A stretch of 64,000 bases of DNA, taken from Nectonema munidae. Lineage: Eukaryota > Nematomorpha > Nectonematoida > Nectonematidae. Under the pieces are notes generated by a model that searched no databases, was not told the origin of the DNA, and was given only the letters and a program-made list of their open reading frames with translations. The stretch spans positions 1-64,000 of the forward strand of contig JAUIRK010000723.1 in NCBI GenBank assembly GCA_030549495.1, in the 5' to 3' direction. Position numbers and translations under genes: made by a program. Below, piece after piece: positions 46,086 to 59,060 of this stretch (positions within the stretch are counted from its first letter, which is position 1; each line of letters starts with the position of its first letter).

Positions 46086-47215
46086 GTGGAAACTATATTA
46101 TTTAGGAATTCTTTTTTGAGAGCCTGCATTGGCAGAAACATGTTCACACTTGTTCATCTTTTCATAAGTTTTGATGATAAAAGACAAAGAAACCTAAATG
46201 ATAAGTTGAGACCTATTAGAAAGATTCATGATTATTTTCGTAATGTTTTTACATCTCACTGGAGGTAAATGTCCAATGAAACTTTATGACCACAAAAAGC
46301 CCGGTCATTATGGTTTAAAATGCTATCATTTGAACGATGCTGAGTATTATTACTGTTTGATGTCAGAAATTTATATTTCTGGTTTAGATGATCGTTCTTA
46401 CTTTTCAGCTTTTCGTATTTGTAAGAGGCTAATTGAAGTTCACCGACAGATTTTTTACAAGCCATGATTTAGTAATTTGGTGCTACAGAAAAGATATAAC
46501 TTTATGCGGCACTGTTATATGGAAACAAGCAGTTTATCCCAAAAATTTTGAGAGCTGACTACCTTAAATTATTGAAACTTTCTGAATGCGAATGTAGGAC
46601 AGTTTACTCTGATTATGCCTCTCTTAGTGCGTATATACCCAGAAGACATGCCCGAAAAAACTTAAAAGTTGTGTGTGTTGTATCATCACAACATAAAAAT
46701 GTTCAAACAATGGGAGAACATTCTAAGCCTGAAAGTTCACTTTGCTACACTAAATATAAGTGTAGGGTAGATGTTGCTAACAGAATGATCAAAAATTATA
46801 GATCATACAAGTCATACCGAAGATGGCCTTTAGCAGCTTTCTGTAATTACTTAGACATCGTTTGTCTAAACACATGGATTGTAGCCGGTATAACTCACCC
46901 AACACTTTTCCCAACTCTAGACAAAGTGGTAGAAAGATTAATAAAAAAACTTTCTTTCCTCCTAGCTGAAGAAATCATGCAAGTAAGAGCAACAATGCCT
47001 GAACTTCCTTTTCAAATCAAAATTTTATTATCTTTTTACGGTTTCAAAGAAAATTTCGATGAACCGTCAAGTTCAAAGAATATATGTTTGAATAAAAGAA
47101 ATAAAACATCAAGAAATTGCTCAAAGTGCCTACGTTTCATCTGCAAAAGTCACTCCAAAATTGCTTGTTCTACATGCAGTAACGCAGCCAGAAATTTATA
47201 TTTGGAGGGGCCAAA
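46086..47215 (+). pseudogene. piggyBac transposase relic (PGBD-like)
   Basis: In plus-strand order: FLRACIGRNMFTLVHLFISF DDK (family SR.RF..I...L.F.D), then KLRPIRKIHDYF. A gap follows where the first catalytic Asp block should be. Then GGKCPMKLYDHKKPGHYGLK CYHLNDA (family RGRCPFR.Y.P.KP.KYG.K), SAYIPRRHARK, KCRVDVANRMIKNYRSYKSY RRWPLAAFCN (third catalytic block, G/R-VD) and the Cys-rich tail CLNKRNKTSRNCSKCLRFIC KSH. The last 266-codon frame starts at 46548 and reads past the domain. The loss around the first Asp, plus frame breaks, make it inactive. It resembles the fragment at 11544-11977, probably the same subfamily. Confidence 0.85.
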
Positions 47216-47219
47216 TGGG

Positions 47220-48345
47220 GAACTAATATACATGCTTACCTACTGGCTTTGTCTAAAATTAAAGGATCAAATGCTGCTTATAACAACTCTTCTCTTTGTG
47301 TTAAGCTCCTTTCTCTACTTGTGTCCTATCTCTTTGTTAAGGTTTTAGATTTTATCATGGTTAGTAGTTCTTATCTTCGTTTCTCATAGCAAAGAGAAAT
47401 TTTTTATTGTAAATCTGCTTTCTTATTACAGGTAGAAGGCCCATCTTACAAAGTTAAGAGTTTGATCGTTACCGTCAATGATATCAATAATTTTTTATAT
47501 TTTGATTTTATATGCTTTATATTATTAGCATAAGCCCATTGTCAAAAATTAATTCATTATTTTATTTCAATTTGTAAATTTCAATTTTTTGATGGTGGGC
47601 CCATAACTTAGATAGAGTGGCCCAGCCCCAGGTGTCCCATAGGCTGTCTACATGTATAACACTATCTTTTTTAAAAAACCGTTATCTAAAAGTTTTACCC
47701 TTAATTGAAATTATTTAAAATCTTAGTTTTTTTGTGCAAAAATACTTTGTTTTTTTCAAACGCCATCTACAGTTTTTTATTCTAATTTCAAAACATTTAT
47801 CATAAGCTTAAAAATTGACAAAATTTTTCAAATAATTTTTTTTGGATTGAATGATTTATTACTTTTAAAAATTCACGTTTAATTTATATAGTCTTCGTCA
47901 ATGATTTTTTTTTGTAAAATGGGATTAAAAATGTGTCGCGGAAAAAATGCAAGGAGTCCGTAGTGCTAGATGTTTTTTATGTCACACGAGTGTTGTGATA
48001 AAAGTAACACAAAATAAACTCTTTATTTAACAACCTGAAATGTAGTTGGTATAAAAGTGCAAAAGAAAGAAGTGAAATATCTTACTAACATCAGTAGTGA
48101 GAAAACACGTAACAAAGAAGAGGACGACACGGTGGGATAAACACATAGAAAATGTGCGTAATATATATTAACACGATTTGTGTAATTAAGTTAACGGCAA
48201 GGTTTTTGCAATTAAAACCTCGAGTGGTAAAGTAAGTGTAGAAAAGATTTGAAAATGTAAAAGGTGAATCGATGCTTAAGGTTCGAATTAAACTGGTCAT
48301 TAGTAATCTTCCGAAGCTAATCTTTTCAGGGGGGTTTTGATTCTT
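47220..48345. other. No recognised gene
   Basis: AT-rich sequence. A phrase at 47595-47640 (GGTGGGCCCATAAC...GTGGCCCAGCCCCAGG) resembles purine- or C-rich hAT ends but is not complete. The stretch from 47980 to 48340 borders the gypsy fossil and could contain its long terminal repeat, but a second copy is not present to define it. Confidence 0.4.
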
Positions 48346-48529
48346 GTTGATCCTCTACACATACTTATCAATTTCTGATCCATTTCTTCATTTCTTTGAA
48401 CATTATCTTCAGTTGTTTGCAAGTTGATTGATTCGTCGTCTCTTATTACTTCTTCTCCGTGTTGATCTACTTCTAGATTTGATGAATGCTCATTTTGATT
48501 ACTTTCATTACAACAAGTTTTATCTATAA

Positions 48530-50760
48530 GTCAAACACTCGTTTCCCAACCATTACTCTTAGGAATGCGAGCGTAATTATGATTCGCTTCTATAAGCTCC
48601 ACTTCTTTTATCGGAGACTCGTATTTTGAAAATTTAACATATTTTTTTAAATAAACCGGTCTTGGGCTTAGCACCCAGTTAGGCATTGCCTCACTATTAG
48701 AGGTCCTACGAGAGTGAATAAATAGACGCTCGTGTGGTGTCTCGTTAGTGGTCTGCATAATAACGACGTTTGAGAATGTAAAACCCGTTGTAGAACTTCT
48801 TCCCACAGAGATAAAGGTAAACCTTTATTTTTACATGCAAGAAATTAAGGCCTCCAAATCACACCGTTGTACCGTTCACATTGAGCGTTGGATGTAGGAT
48901 GATAAGGCATTGTATGAGAGGGGACTATACCGTGATCTTTCAACCAATCATTAAATTATTTTGAAGTAAAATGGGTACCCCTATCTGAATGTATAATTTG
49001 TGGTGGTCCAAAAACAGTGAAAATACTAAAAAGATACACCTTAGCGTTGTTTGTATCAGTGTATTTAGAGGGAAAGGCCCAAACGAACCTACTGTATTCA
49101 TCAATAACAGTGAATAAGTGTATCTGTTTTTCGATGTAGAGGGTAAGGGTCTTTTATAATCTATTGATAAGTTTTGAAATGGCTCAGTTGCTCTGATTAA
49201 ATGAGAGCTAGCAGGTTTATAAAAATGAGGCTCTATCTCTGAACAAATGGAAGACGAGTTATTAATATCTCGGACTTCTTGAAGTGAATATAGCATATTT
49301 TTAATCTTAACGTAATGATACAACCGTGTAACGCCAGGATGAGAAAGTTCCTGATTTAACTCCTTCAGTTTATTTACCCTGATAGAAGAAAAACGTGAAA
49401 ATAGATCTGCAGCTAGATTGTTTTTTCTCGGTCTATAATTAATATCATACTTAAAATGGGCCAATTCAAGTCTCTAACGGACAATTTTATCATTTTTTAT
49501 TTTACTTAGACTCTTATTAACATTCATAAGAAATGAGAGAGGCTTGTCATCAGTAATTATGGTGAAACATTGTCCCATCAACAGATGTTTCCACTTACTT
49601 ATCGAGTCCACTATTGCTAACGCTTCCTTTTCTACAGAAGGATAACTTTTCTCATGGCTTTAAAAAGTTCTAGAGTGATTATACTGGTCTTCCTTTTTGA
49701 CTTAAAATAGCCGAAAGTGCAAATTCTGAAGCGTCAGTTTCAACTGTGAAATTGCCATCATTATTAGATATGGAGTATGATGAAGATTTAGATAAAGAAA
49801 TTTTCAAGCTTTCAAAAGTTTTTCCTTGATTTTTACTTAAGGGCAATTTAATAAAAAACAAATACTGTCAGGGTAAAGAGGTATAAATTTAGCATAATAT
49901 GCGAATAAATCAACTTACTCTTTTTTACTATTTGGAACCGGTAATCTCTTCAACGGATCGATTCTCTTAGGGTCAAGAGAAATTATACCATTCTTAATTT
50001 CATATCCTAACAAGGTAATTTTGTCAGTTGAGAAATCACATTTTTCTTCATTTAGCGTAAGGCCTAATTTCTCAACAACCGACATAAACATTTTCAAATT
50101 GCCATCATGCTCTTTTTTTGTTTTAGCGCATACCGTAATATAATAAAGATAGGCTACAACTCCATGACAATCGTTTTGATTAATTATAATATTTATAACA
50201 CGTGAAATAACAGCTACAGCGTTAGTTAATCCAAACGGGATACGATTAAATTCATAAAGATTGTTATTAGCCTCGAAAGCTGTAAACTTCCTTTCATTTG
50301 GAGAAACCTCTATTTGATCGTATGCTGAAATCATGTCAAGTTTCGAAAAAAAATTGTAATGTGAAACCTTCTGAACAATTTCATCTATTCGTGGAAGAGG
50401 GTAGGCATCTAAGGAAGAATATTTATTAAATGTAGTAATGTAATCTATTCACATATGTGGTTTATTCACTTCATTACGCACTACCAAGATCTAAGCACGC
50501 CAAGGACTATTACTTTATCTAATTATTTTTGCTTCAAGTAGCCTTTGAACTTCTTGATCAATAAATTTAATTTGAATTTAACCTTGATTTGATGGCTATA
50601 GGTTTGCAACTCTTAGATAAAAAGAGAACAAAAAGTTGGGGATATGGAATTTTAAGAGGTTTTAAACCACACAATTTCCATGATTCTAAAGGCCCATCAA
50701 AGTTAATTACTAAGCTTTTGTGTTTTGCTTAAAATTCTTTACAAAGAATTACATCGCTTA
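48530..50760 (-). mobile_element. Ty3/gypsy LTR retrotransposon fossil, pol region
   Basis: A broken virus-like element on the minus strand. Order on that strand: reverse transcriptase (about 50560-49915, with YDQIEVSPNERKFTAF and FGLTNA), RNase H (about 49860-49450), integrase with its C-terminal part (about 49450-48530, with NETPHERLFIHSRRTSNSEA). Domain order RT-RNaseH-IN is that of Ty3/gypsy. No gag or protease and no paired long terminal repeats were found. It carries several breaks and looks old. Confidence 0.85.
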
Positions 50761-50769
50761 TCAAACTTT

Positions 50770-51268
50770 TCATTATTAAAAGCTTAACTCTTTTATAAGT
50801 ACGGCCTTCAAAGTTTGTCCAGTTTCATCAAGTGGATGCGAACGTAGCTTTTCTGCTCTGAGAAGCCTGAAAACGTAGCTCAGAAATACTATGAGCCAAA
50901 AAAGGCTGAATGCTGTTGCAGTTTGCAATATCCATCAAAGTCTCCTTGATATTATTTCTGTTGAAATTCTTGCAGAGCAGTTTGCCAAGTCGAATGAAAG
51001 AAGATGCGACACTTTTGGTTTTTGACACTTTTTATCCATCATTTGTGCAATATATCAAATATAATTCATTAATGTGCAATTTTTTAAATCTTCTTTTTTT
51101 TTGTTTTTTCATACCCGATATTCCAAAATAAATCTTCTTTTTTTGAATATAGTTGTGATGAATTTATAAATTTCTAAGATTCAGTCTTAGAACCTCACCG
51201 AAGAGAAATGGGGCAAAAAAAAATTTAAGTTATACCCCCCAGGTTTTTCAACCTTCCTACGCCACTGG
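50770..51268 (+). mobile_element. hAT (ZMYM1/p52-repressor type) 3' end fragment
   Basis: At 50825-51030 the plus strand reads SGCERSFSALRSLKT, one stop, then LRNTMSQKRLNAVAVCNIHQ SLLD. This is the hAT dimerisation block (CERSFS.LR.LKT.LR.TM...RL..LALL.IH). The terminus is at about 51268: inverted, it reads CAGTGGCGTAGGAAGGTTGA, a CAG..GCGTAG-type hAT end. The 5' remainder is missing; the fragment abuts the gypsy fossil. Confidence 0.82.
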
Positions 51269-51279
51269 ATGCATGAGCG

Positions 51280-51750
51280 AATGCCTCAAATTTTATTAAA
51301 GTATATATAGTAAAGGTGTCATTTTCACTGATATATTTGAAAATTATGCTGCTGCATCCTAAGAAGGTAAAAAGATATTTATATTTACTTCACTGGATAC
51401 TGTTCCGACAAAAAACTAGTCCCCCAATTCTAAGTACATTGTATGAACTCTTATGTATGTTTTGCAGTAAAAACCAAATATTGTTTTATAGACTATTTAT
51501 TTTTCTTTCATAATAACTTGATAACATCTTATACAAGCTAGTGCTTTTTTAATATTACGTGTTTTAGGATGGTACTCATTTGCTTTTTTGGGGATCATGG
51601 TAAAATAGGCTATCAAAAGTAACTAATCTTTAGCTACTTACTTATAATTGATATATTTGAGATAATTTAGATTATATGAATTTATAATTTATTCTAAATT
51701 ATGTTATATTTTATTTTAGATTAACATAATATTGGTTTTTGTTTTGGTGT
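51280..51750. other. Possible 5' end region of the piggyBac element that follows
   Basis: GGGGATCATGGTA at 51591-51603 is the inverted partner of TACCACGATCCCC at 53598-53610, suggesting subterminal inverted repeats that bracket the piggyBac relic. TTAA occurs outside both, but I cannot fix the exact termini. Confidence 0.45.
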
Positions 51751-51757
51751 TTCTAGA

Positions 51758-53462
51758 ATGAACAACAAAAAACTTTTAACTCTTGATGAAATAGAAGTGT
51801 TGATGAATGATCCTAGTTTTCACGAAGAATTTGATAATGAAAAATATCCTATTGATATTGTAGCATTACCTCCCGATAAGATTGACATTATTTCTGATGA
51901 AGAAGATATTCACGAAGATAATCTGATTGAAGAGAGTGTTAATACATTATCATAGAACTGATGAGATAAGCGAAGAAATTCTGCAAACATCAACTAAAGC
52001 TTCAGATAAAAAAAATTTGTTTCTACTTGGATAAGAGACAGTGAGGAATTTTATGTTGACAGGGGAGATGAAACAAAAATAAATGGAAGAGTTGGTGAAA
52101 TAAAAAATGTTTTTCAAGACAAAACTCCAGTTGAAGTGTTTGAAACATTATTTGATGAAGATATCAGAACACACATTGTACAGCAAAGTTTGATTTATGC
52201 TCGTCAAAAAAATCTACATTATTTTCTCTTTTCTGAAGATTGTCTCCGAAAACTAATAGGATTCGTATTATACACTGGCTACAGAAGCTTGCCTCAAGAA
52301 AAATTTTATTGGTGTGAAGACGAAGGCAGATGACAGATTTGTTAGAACATGTATCAGCAAAAATAGATACCTTGAAATAAAGAGGTACCTTGATTTCAAT
52401 GACAACTCTTCTTTAGTGATCAAAGAAACCTCAAGATCATTCAAAATTGCTCCTAGTATAAGGCTCTTCAATGAGAGGTTTCTAAAATTTGGAATATTTT
52501 CTAAAAAGCTTAGTATAGATGAAAAAATGATCAATTCATAAAAAAGCCCATTCCATTTGTTTATAAAAACTTGGCAATGTGCTGTTCTTTAACAAGCTAC
52601 TTTTCAACTTTGACCTTTATGAAGGAAAACGAGAACAGCATTCAGAAATAAACTTCAGCCATTTTGAACAATATTTCAAAAGTTACTTCACCGAATGATC
52701 ACATTTTTTATTTCGATAATTATTTCACAAGTTTCTAACTCATGAAGGTATTTACAGAGAAAAATATCTCTGCTTCAGGAACTGTTCCGATCAATCGAAC
52801 TAATAAATGCCCTCTACAAACTATTGAATCATTGAAAAAGCTAGAGAGAGGATTTTATGATTTTATGTTCGGCAAAAATAATGAATTTTTGCAACAGTGT
52901 GGAAGGATAATAATAACGTTATGGTACTGTTTAACTATCAAGTATCACAGCCAACTCAAAAGGTGAAAAGATAGAGCAAACAGAAAAAAATGCAAGTTAC
53001 TATGGAACAGCCAAGATGCATTGCTGAATACAACATCAATATGGGTGGAATTGATAAAATGGACTGGATGATCAGTAAGTATAGGATAAAGATAAGGGTG
53101 ACAAATGGTATTTTCCTATTTTCTCATATATTATTTACATGTCTGTTATAAATGCACACATGGCAAATGATAAAATTTCTTTATTAGAATTTCGAAGAAG
53201 AATAGTGAAGTGCTACATGATCATCTCATCACTCTTTGATCCAAAGAAATCTGGTCGACCATCACTAAGCAAACAAGCAAAGAAGCGTGTTGCTGAAGAT
53301 ATCAGAAAAAGCAGCACAGGGCATTATTTGGAACGAACTGAGATAGGGAAACAGAGAAAATGCGCTATTTATAAAGTGAATGTTAGAAAACAATGTAGAA
53401 GATGTGATGTTGGACTCCATCTAGCCTCTTTTTTCTTAATGGCATCAATAAAGGATTTGTAG
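51758..53462 (+). pseudogene. piggyBac transposase relic (PGBD2/3-like), nearly full length
   Basis: In order on the plus strand: an acidic N-terminus (TLDEIEVLMNDPSFHEEFDN), then FETLFDEDIRTHIVQQSLIY ARQKN (family MFELLFDDE...IV.QSNLYA.QK), LIGFVLYTGYRSLPQEKFYW CED, ISKNRYLEIKRYLDFNDNSS and KFGIFSKKLSIDEKM, where SIDE carries the first catalytic Asp. Then FTEKNISASGTVPINRTNKC PL, RGFYDFMFGKNN, and MSVINAHMANDKISLLEFRR near the end. The region of the second and third Asp is shortened or frameshifted. At least four frame breaks. It belongs to a different subfamily from the relics at 11.5 and 46 kb. Confidence 0.87.
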
Positions 53463-53619
53463 TAACGAGACAAAATCATCAATTTTGCTTCTTTTGAAAG
53501 AAAAAAACATTTTATAATTACCTTTTTACATGTCACTTGATATGATTGCAAAACATGTTTTTAATTGAATGAATATAAAGCCTTTTATACCCCCTTTGTA
53601 CCACGATCCCCATTTGGGA

Positions 53620-55340
53620 CTTTTTGGAAAAATGTCCATAACATATTTATTTATCGTTTTTAAATAATAATAGTATTATTTTCATCTTCATTGACATCAA
53701 TTTAATGCATTTTAACTAAAATTACAGAAATAATAAATTTAGCACTCGATTTTCATTTAATTGGTATTAAAATTTACAATTTAATCATTAAATAGAATAG
53801 ATTTTCCCACTAAATTGAATATTAAAGACCTTTCTATAATATAATATAGAGACTCGCGTGCCAAATCTTAGTCATGCATGCCTTGTTTCATAATCACTAA
53901 TATATAAGTTTAAATTACTCGGAAGGTAGAAAATGTTAAACAGTAAATAACGATGTTATATTTGCGAAACAAATAACGTTTGTGTTAATTTTTTAAATTT
54001 TGTAATTTTTGATTTAATGAAAAATAAATAAAATACTTCTTTTTAGAAGTTATCTGCATTACTATCAAAAGAAACAACAATCAAAATCATATATATTTTT
54101 GTAAATGAAAGAAGAAGAAAGAAAATTATTTTCAAACATACAAAGCATGATATAATAGATCTAGAGCATTTAATGAAACAGTAATAAAACTAATTTTTGT
54201 AAAATAATAATAGCTTGTTGATTGAGATGACCAAAAGGCAAATGCCGCTGAGATGATGCACTTCTAAATAAAAAACTAAATTAACATTTACATGTAGTTA
54301 ATTGAGAAGAAAAATAAGATGTAGAAAGTAAATGAAAAAGTTAGCAAATGATAATGAATGGAAATCCAATGTAAAAAAAACTGTAACTGGAGAACACATA
54401 TATGTGAATATAAAAGAATAAAATCAGTATACAATAGACAAATTATAATAAAATTCTTAAAATGAGACAAACACTCTGAAAGACAAAATAACTGTAAGAT
54501 TGATGTAAATGAGACTATTGAAATAGCGTCCATATGACCTTAAAGGTAAAAAACTTACAAATTTTAAGTTGTATCTAACGTTTATATTTATAAAATATAA
54601 ATTACTCATATAAAGAAAGAAATTTATTTTGTTAAATAACAAGATGATACAAATGGCTAATAAAGGCAGCTGGTTGCACTACCATTTATTTTCTAAGCTT
54701 TTTAGAATTTAAATGGAGCATATAAACAAAAAATGATAATTGACAATTCTTGAATAAATTAAATATATATATAATTTTTACATACACACAAACAGAGGCG
54801 TAGCCAGAAAAAAGTTGAATGGGGGAGGGGGGGCACTGGTGGACATAAATTGAAAATTTTTATATATAAGTTATTAATGCTATGTGGATGGTTCATATCC
54901 TATCTTTGATTTTTACAGATACGTTTTTTATTGTGTACAGATATATTATGCCAATTATTTAGATGTAAATATAAAAATTAGAAAATAGTCTTTTAACCCA
55001 GTTTTTTTATTATAATCATCATAATTATTGTTAAAAAATATTAATTTATATTATTTATGAGATAAAATTTTAAAACAAAGCTTTAATAAATTTGTTCTAA
55101 AATTTAGGCACTTTATAAGAAATTGATTGTTTAAGTGAAACTTTTACAAGCTATGTCAATTTCAACCAGTAAAACTTTTTTTAATCGAGGAAGATATAAA
55201 AAATATTTTGATGTATTGTATTTAGTGAAAAAAAAATATATTAATTTTTAATTATTTGCAATTTATTTTGTTCAAGTTTTAAATTATTATTAGGCGCTAA
55301 AAAGCTAAACTCAAAATCATTTTTTAACCGTTTATACCAA
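53620..55340. other. No gene; one hAT-like end
   Basis: AT-rich sequence. At about 54794-54845, CAGAGGCGTAGCCAGAAAAA followed by a G-rich run is a good match to hAT-type termini (CAG.GGCGTAGCCAGG), probably from a non-autonomous copy. Its partner end was not found. The promoter and 5' untranslated region of baf should lie in the last part before 55342. Confidence 0.5.
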
Positions 55341-55341
55341 T

Positions 55342-55464
55342 ATGTCAACTAGTATAAAGCATGATAATTTTGTTTCTGAACCAATGGGAGATAAATTAAT
55401 TTATGAGATTCCTGGAATTGGAGAAGTTTTGGGTAAAAAATTAACTAATAAAGGTTTCGATAAG
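55342..55464 (+). CDS. baf: Barrier-to-autointegration factor, exon 1
   Basis: Exon 1 encodes residues 1-41 of BAF, a small nuclear protein that binds double-stranded DNA as a dimer, bridges DNA, and links chromatin to LEM-domain proteins and lamins during nuclear envelope assembly. The start [18 protein letters not shown] matches the near-invariant family N-terminus (M.TS.KH..FV.EPMG.K). [17 protein letters not shown] is the helix-hairpin-helix DNA-binding motif. The exon ends ...GATAAG before a GTATTA donor, exactly between Lys41 and Ala42. Reading on past the donor gives only hydrophobic, non-BAF sequence. The ATG at 55342 is the only candidate compatible with the family N-terminus. Confidence 0.95.
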
Positions 55465-57484
55465 GTATTAAATTTTTTCTTCACACAAATGCTTTTTTTC
55501 CTCAATAGAATGCAGATAAAATTTAAGCTTAGCGTTTGTAAAATATTTCGATTTAAATTTTTTTCCGATTTTATCTATTTAATAAATAAACAAACTTTTG
55601 GCACATAGAATTCATCTATATATTCTCCAATATCTTCATGTTATTATTCCAAATAGATTAATTTATGCATTAAGAGGAAATATTTTAATTTTCATTGTAT
55701 TTTTTTACAATAAATCTAAGCTTTTCAAAAACTGCCTTTTTGATTAATTGTTTTAAAACGCTGGAAAATTTAATGACATTTTTGTTGACAAATTATGGAG
55801 TAACAATTAAATAATTTTTACTAAGCTAAGCTTAAACTTCAGTGAATCTTAGTCACTTAATTGCTTTATAATTTTAAAATGATAAAATTTCGTACACATC
55901 AAATTTTTATTAAAATAACCATTTAAAAATAAAGATAGAACATACAAAAGGTGCTGATAGTGAATTAAAACTTCTGTATTTAGAATTTTGTTAATATTTT
56001 TGCATTATCTTTACAATCGCCCATTATATTCTGGTCACTAAACAAAAATAACTTATTTGAACATTATAAATAATAAAAAATTTTCTCAATTGTATGAGAT
56101 TTATTTATATTTTATATAATAATCAAGTACTAAATCATGATATTTGATAGTGAAAATCTCGTATTAAGAAATTTAATGTAAACTAGTTTGTAACAAAAGT
56201 AAGCTGCGGTGTAGCCTCAGAGATCTGACCCAGAGAAAATTCAACATAACATTGTTATATTCTTATATTTGGATAAAGGTTTTTTATACTCTATTCCTTT
56301 AAACTTACTCACTTGTTTCAAAATCCTTACCTCTTTACTCAGTTCTGGTTCTATAATGTTCGATGATGCGATCCCATAACATTAAATTAAAAACAATTAT
56401 AAAAATAGTACAACATCTATTGACATTTTTGTAAACCCATGTAAAAACATTTATCCTGTGCTTAGTAAGTCCCTGTGTGTATATGTGTGTGAGTGAGTGA
56501 GTGTGCGTCTGTAAGTGAGAGCAATTTGAAACGTGTAATAATTATGATTTGCTTATATTATCTTGTGCTTAGATATAGCTAGTTGTAGGTATACTTGTAT
56601 TGTGTAATTGTGCTTGTATACATTTACTCTTTTCGTTCTTAGTTTTCAGTTAAATTATTTTTATTTTCTGCTAATTTCTAGTTTTTTCAACATGTTTTCT
56701 AAACGTGAGAACTTTAGTTTTGATTTCAAATTAAAAGTTGCTAGAGAGATTGATAATAGATTTAAAGTGAGTGATATAGCTAAAAAGTATCAAATATCTC
56801 ACACAAATTTGTAGATGGGTTAAGAAAAAAGATTAATTGGCGAAACATAAGCTAGAAAATAAAGATCTTAAAAGAAAAAGAACATGGGCACCTGAACTAG
56901 AGAATTCTTTATGGATATTCAATGAGAGAGAAAAAAGTATAACTTTAAGGTCATTTTTTTTTTATCGTAAAAGCAAAATCGCTTTATAGTGAACTAACTC
57001 AATCTTCTGAACCAACTCCTGTCAATTTTTCAACTAAATGGTTGCAGATATTTCAGAAAAGATTTAATATAGTTTACTACAAGCGTGAACATGGAGAAAG
57101 CAAGTGCAGATATAAAAAATGCAGAAGAATGGTGGAATTTTTTTGTAACTGATATTCTGAAAGTTGTATATAATGCAGATGAAACAGGTGTTTATTATAG
57201 AACCACACCAAGTGGTACGCTCGTTAAGAAAAACGAAGCTGTTAGTGGAACTAAAAAAACATTAAATAGATGATCTCGGTTACATGGAGCAAACATGACT
57301 GATACCGAAAAGTTGCCTTTGTTAGTAATTGGAAGGTTCCAAAGTCCAAGATGTTTTAATCCTATTAGTGCTGGGCAAAATTTGTCTGCTCAAGTGGTGG
57401 GGGCGTAAATTGCCCCCCCCATTTTTCTCAGATATTAATAAGTTTTTATAAATATTTTTAATGTTACATATATATTTCAACTAT

Positions 57485-59060
57485 GCTGAATTCAGTGGTG
57501 ATGTCCATTTTTTTTTTATCAAAATCAATCAAACCTGTCAAAAAATTGATCTAAATGTGACAGCTCATCTCAAAAAGGAACTTTTTATTTAAATTATTGT
57601 ATAAAGTTTTTTACGCATGTATACACATTTTCAAATATGCTGAATTCAGTGGTGATATTCATTTTTTATGAAAATCAATCAAACCTGTCAAAAAATTGCT
57701 CTAAATGTGACAGCTCATCTCAAAAAGGAACTTTTTATCTAAATATAAGTATATAAAGTTTTTTACACATGTATACCCATTTTCAAATATGCTGAATTCA
57801 GTGGTGATATTCATTTTTTATGAAAATCAATCAAATCTGTCAAAAAATTGATCTAAATGTGACAGCTCATCTCAAAAAGGAACTTTTTATCTAAATAAGT
57901 ATATAAAGTTTTTTACACATGTATACCCATTTTCAAATATGCTGAATTCATTGGTGATATTCATTTTTTATGAAAATCAAGCAAACCTGTCAAAAAATTG
58001 ATTTAAATGTGACAGCTCATCTCAAAAAGGAACTTTTTATCTAAATAAGTATATAAAGTTTTTTACACATGTATACCCATTTTCAAATATGCTGAATTCA
58101 GTGGTGATATTCATTTTTTATGAAAATCATTCAAACCTGTCAAAAAAGTGATTTACATATGACAGCTCATCTCAAAAAAGAAACTTTTTATCTAAATAAT
58201 TATATAATGTTTTTTACACATATACACCCTTTTTCAAGCATGCTGAATTCAGCGGTGATATTCATTTTTTTTATAAAAATCACTTAAAGTTATCAAATCA
58301 TTGATTTATATATGACAGCTCATCTTAAAAAGAAACTTTTTATCTAAATAATTATATAATGTTTTTTACACATATATACCCATTTTCAAGCATGATGAAT
58401 TCAGTGGTGATATTCATTTTTTATGAAAATCATTCAAACCTGTCAAAAAAGTGATTTACATATGACAGCTCATCTCAAAAAAGAAACTTTTATCCAAATA
58501 ATTATATAATGTTTTTTACAAATTACACCCATTTTCAAGCATGCTGAATTCACCGGTGATATTCATGTTTTTTTATAAAAAGCAATTAAAATTATCAAAG
58601 CATTGATTTATATATGACAGCTCATCTTAAAAAGAAACTTTTTATCTAAGTAATAATATAAAGTTTTTTACAATTATATACCAATTTTTAATCATGTGTA
58701 ATTCAGTGGTGATATTCATTTTTTAATGAAAATCAATCAAAACTGTCAAAAAATTGATCTACCCAAAAAGAATGATCAGGCACGGTTTTTTGAATTAGAG
58801 AATTACGTTTAATAGAAAGTATAGGGAGGTGATGAAGTTTACCGTGCATGGCATTTTACACACATATACCCATTTTCAAGTAGGCTGTCTTTACTGGTTA
58901 TATTCCTTTTTTTTATAAATATTAGTCAAACCTGACAAAATAATTTAAATATCACAGCCCATGTCAAAATTAAAATTTTAATTCTTTTAAAGTTTATATA
59001 CATTTCAAGTATGCAGAATTTAATGGTAATGTTCATTTTTTATAAAATCAATAAAACCTA
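57485..59060 (-). repeat. Tandem array, family 2 (~151-bp unit) in element B
   Basis: The landmark GCTGAATTCAGTGGTGAT recurs at about 57485, 57639, 57791, 57941, 58091, 58242, 58394, 58543 and 58695, then in decayed form near 58881 and 59012. Spacing is 149-154 bases in the regular part. Each unit also has TGACAGCTCATCTCAAAAAG and TATATAAAGTTTTTTACAC. A ~90-base stretch unlike the unit interrupts the array near 58758-58850. Element A keeps only two or three of these units. Confidence 0.9.

Noticed and set aside
48091-48345. Long terminal repeat of the gypsy fossil
   Set aside because: There is no second copy to define it and no clear priming or purine-tract site was found, so it was not annotated.
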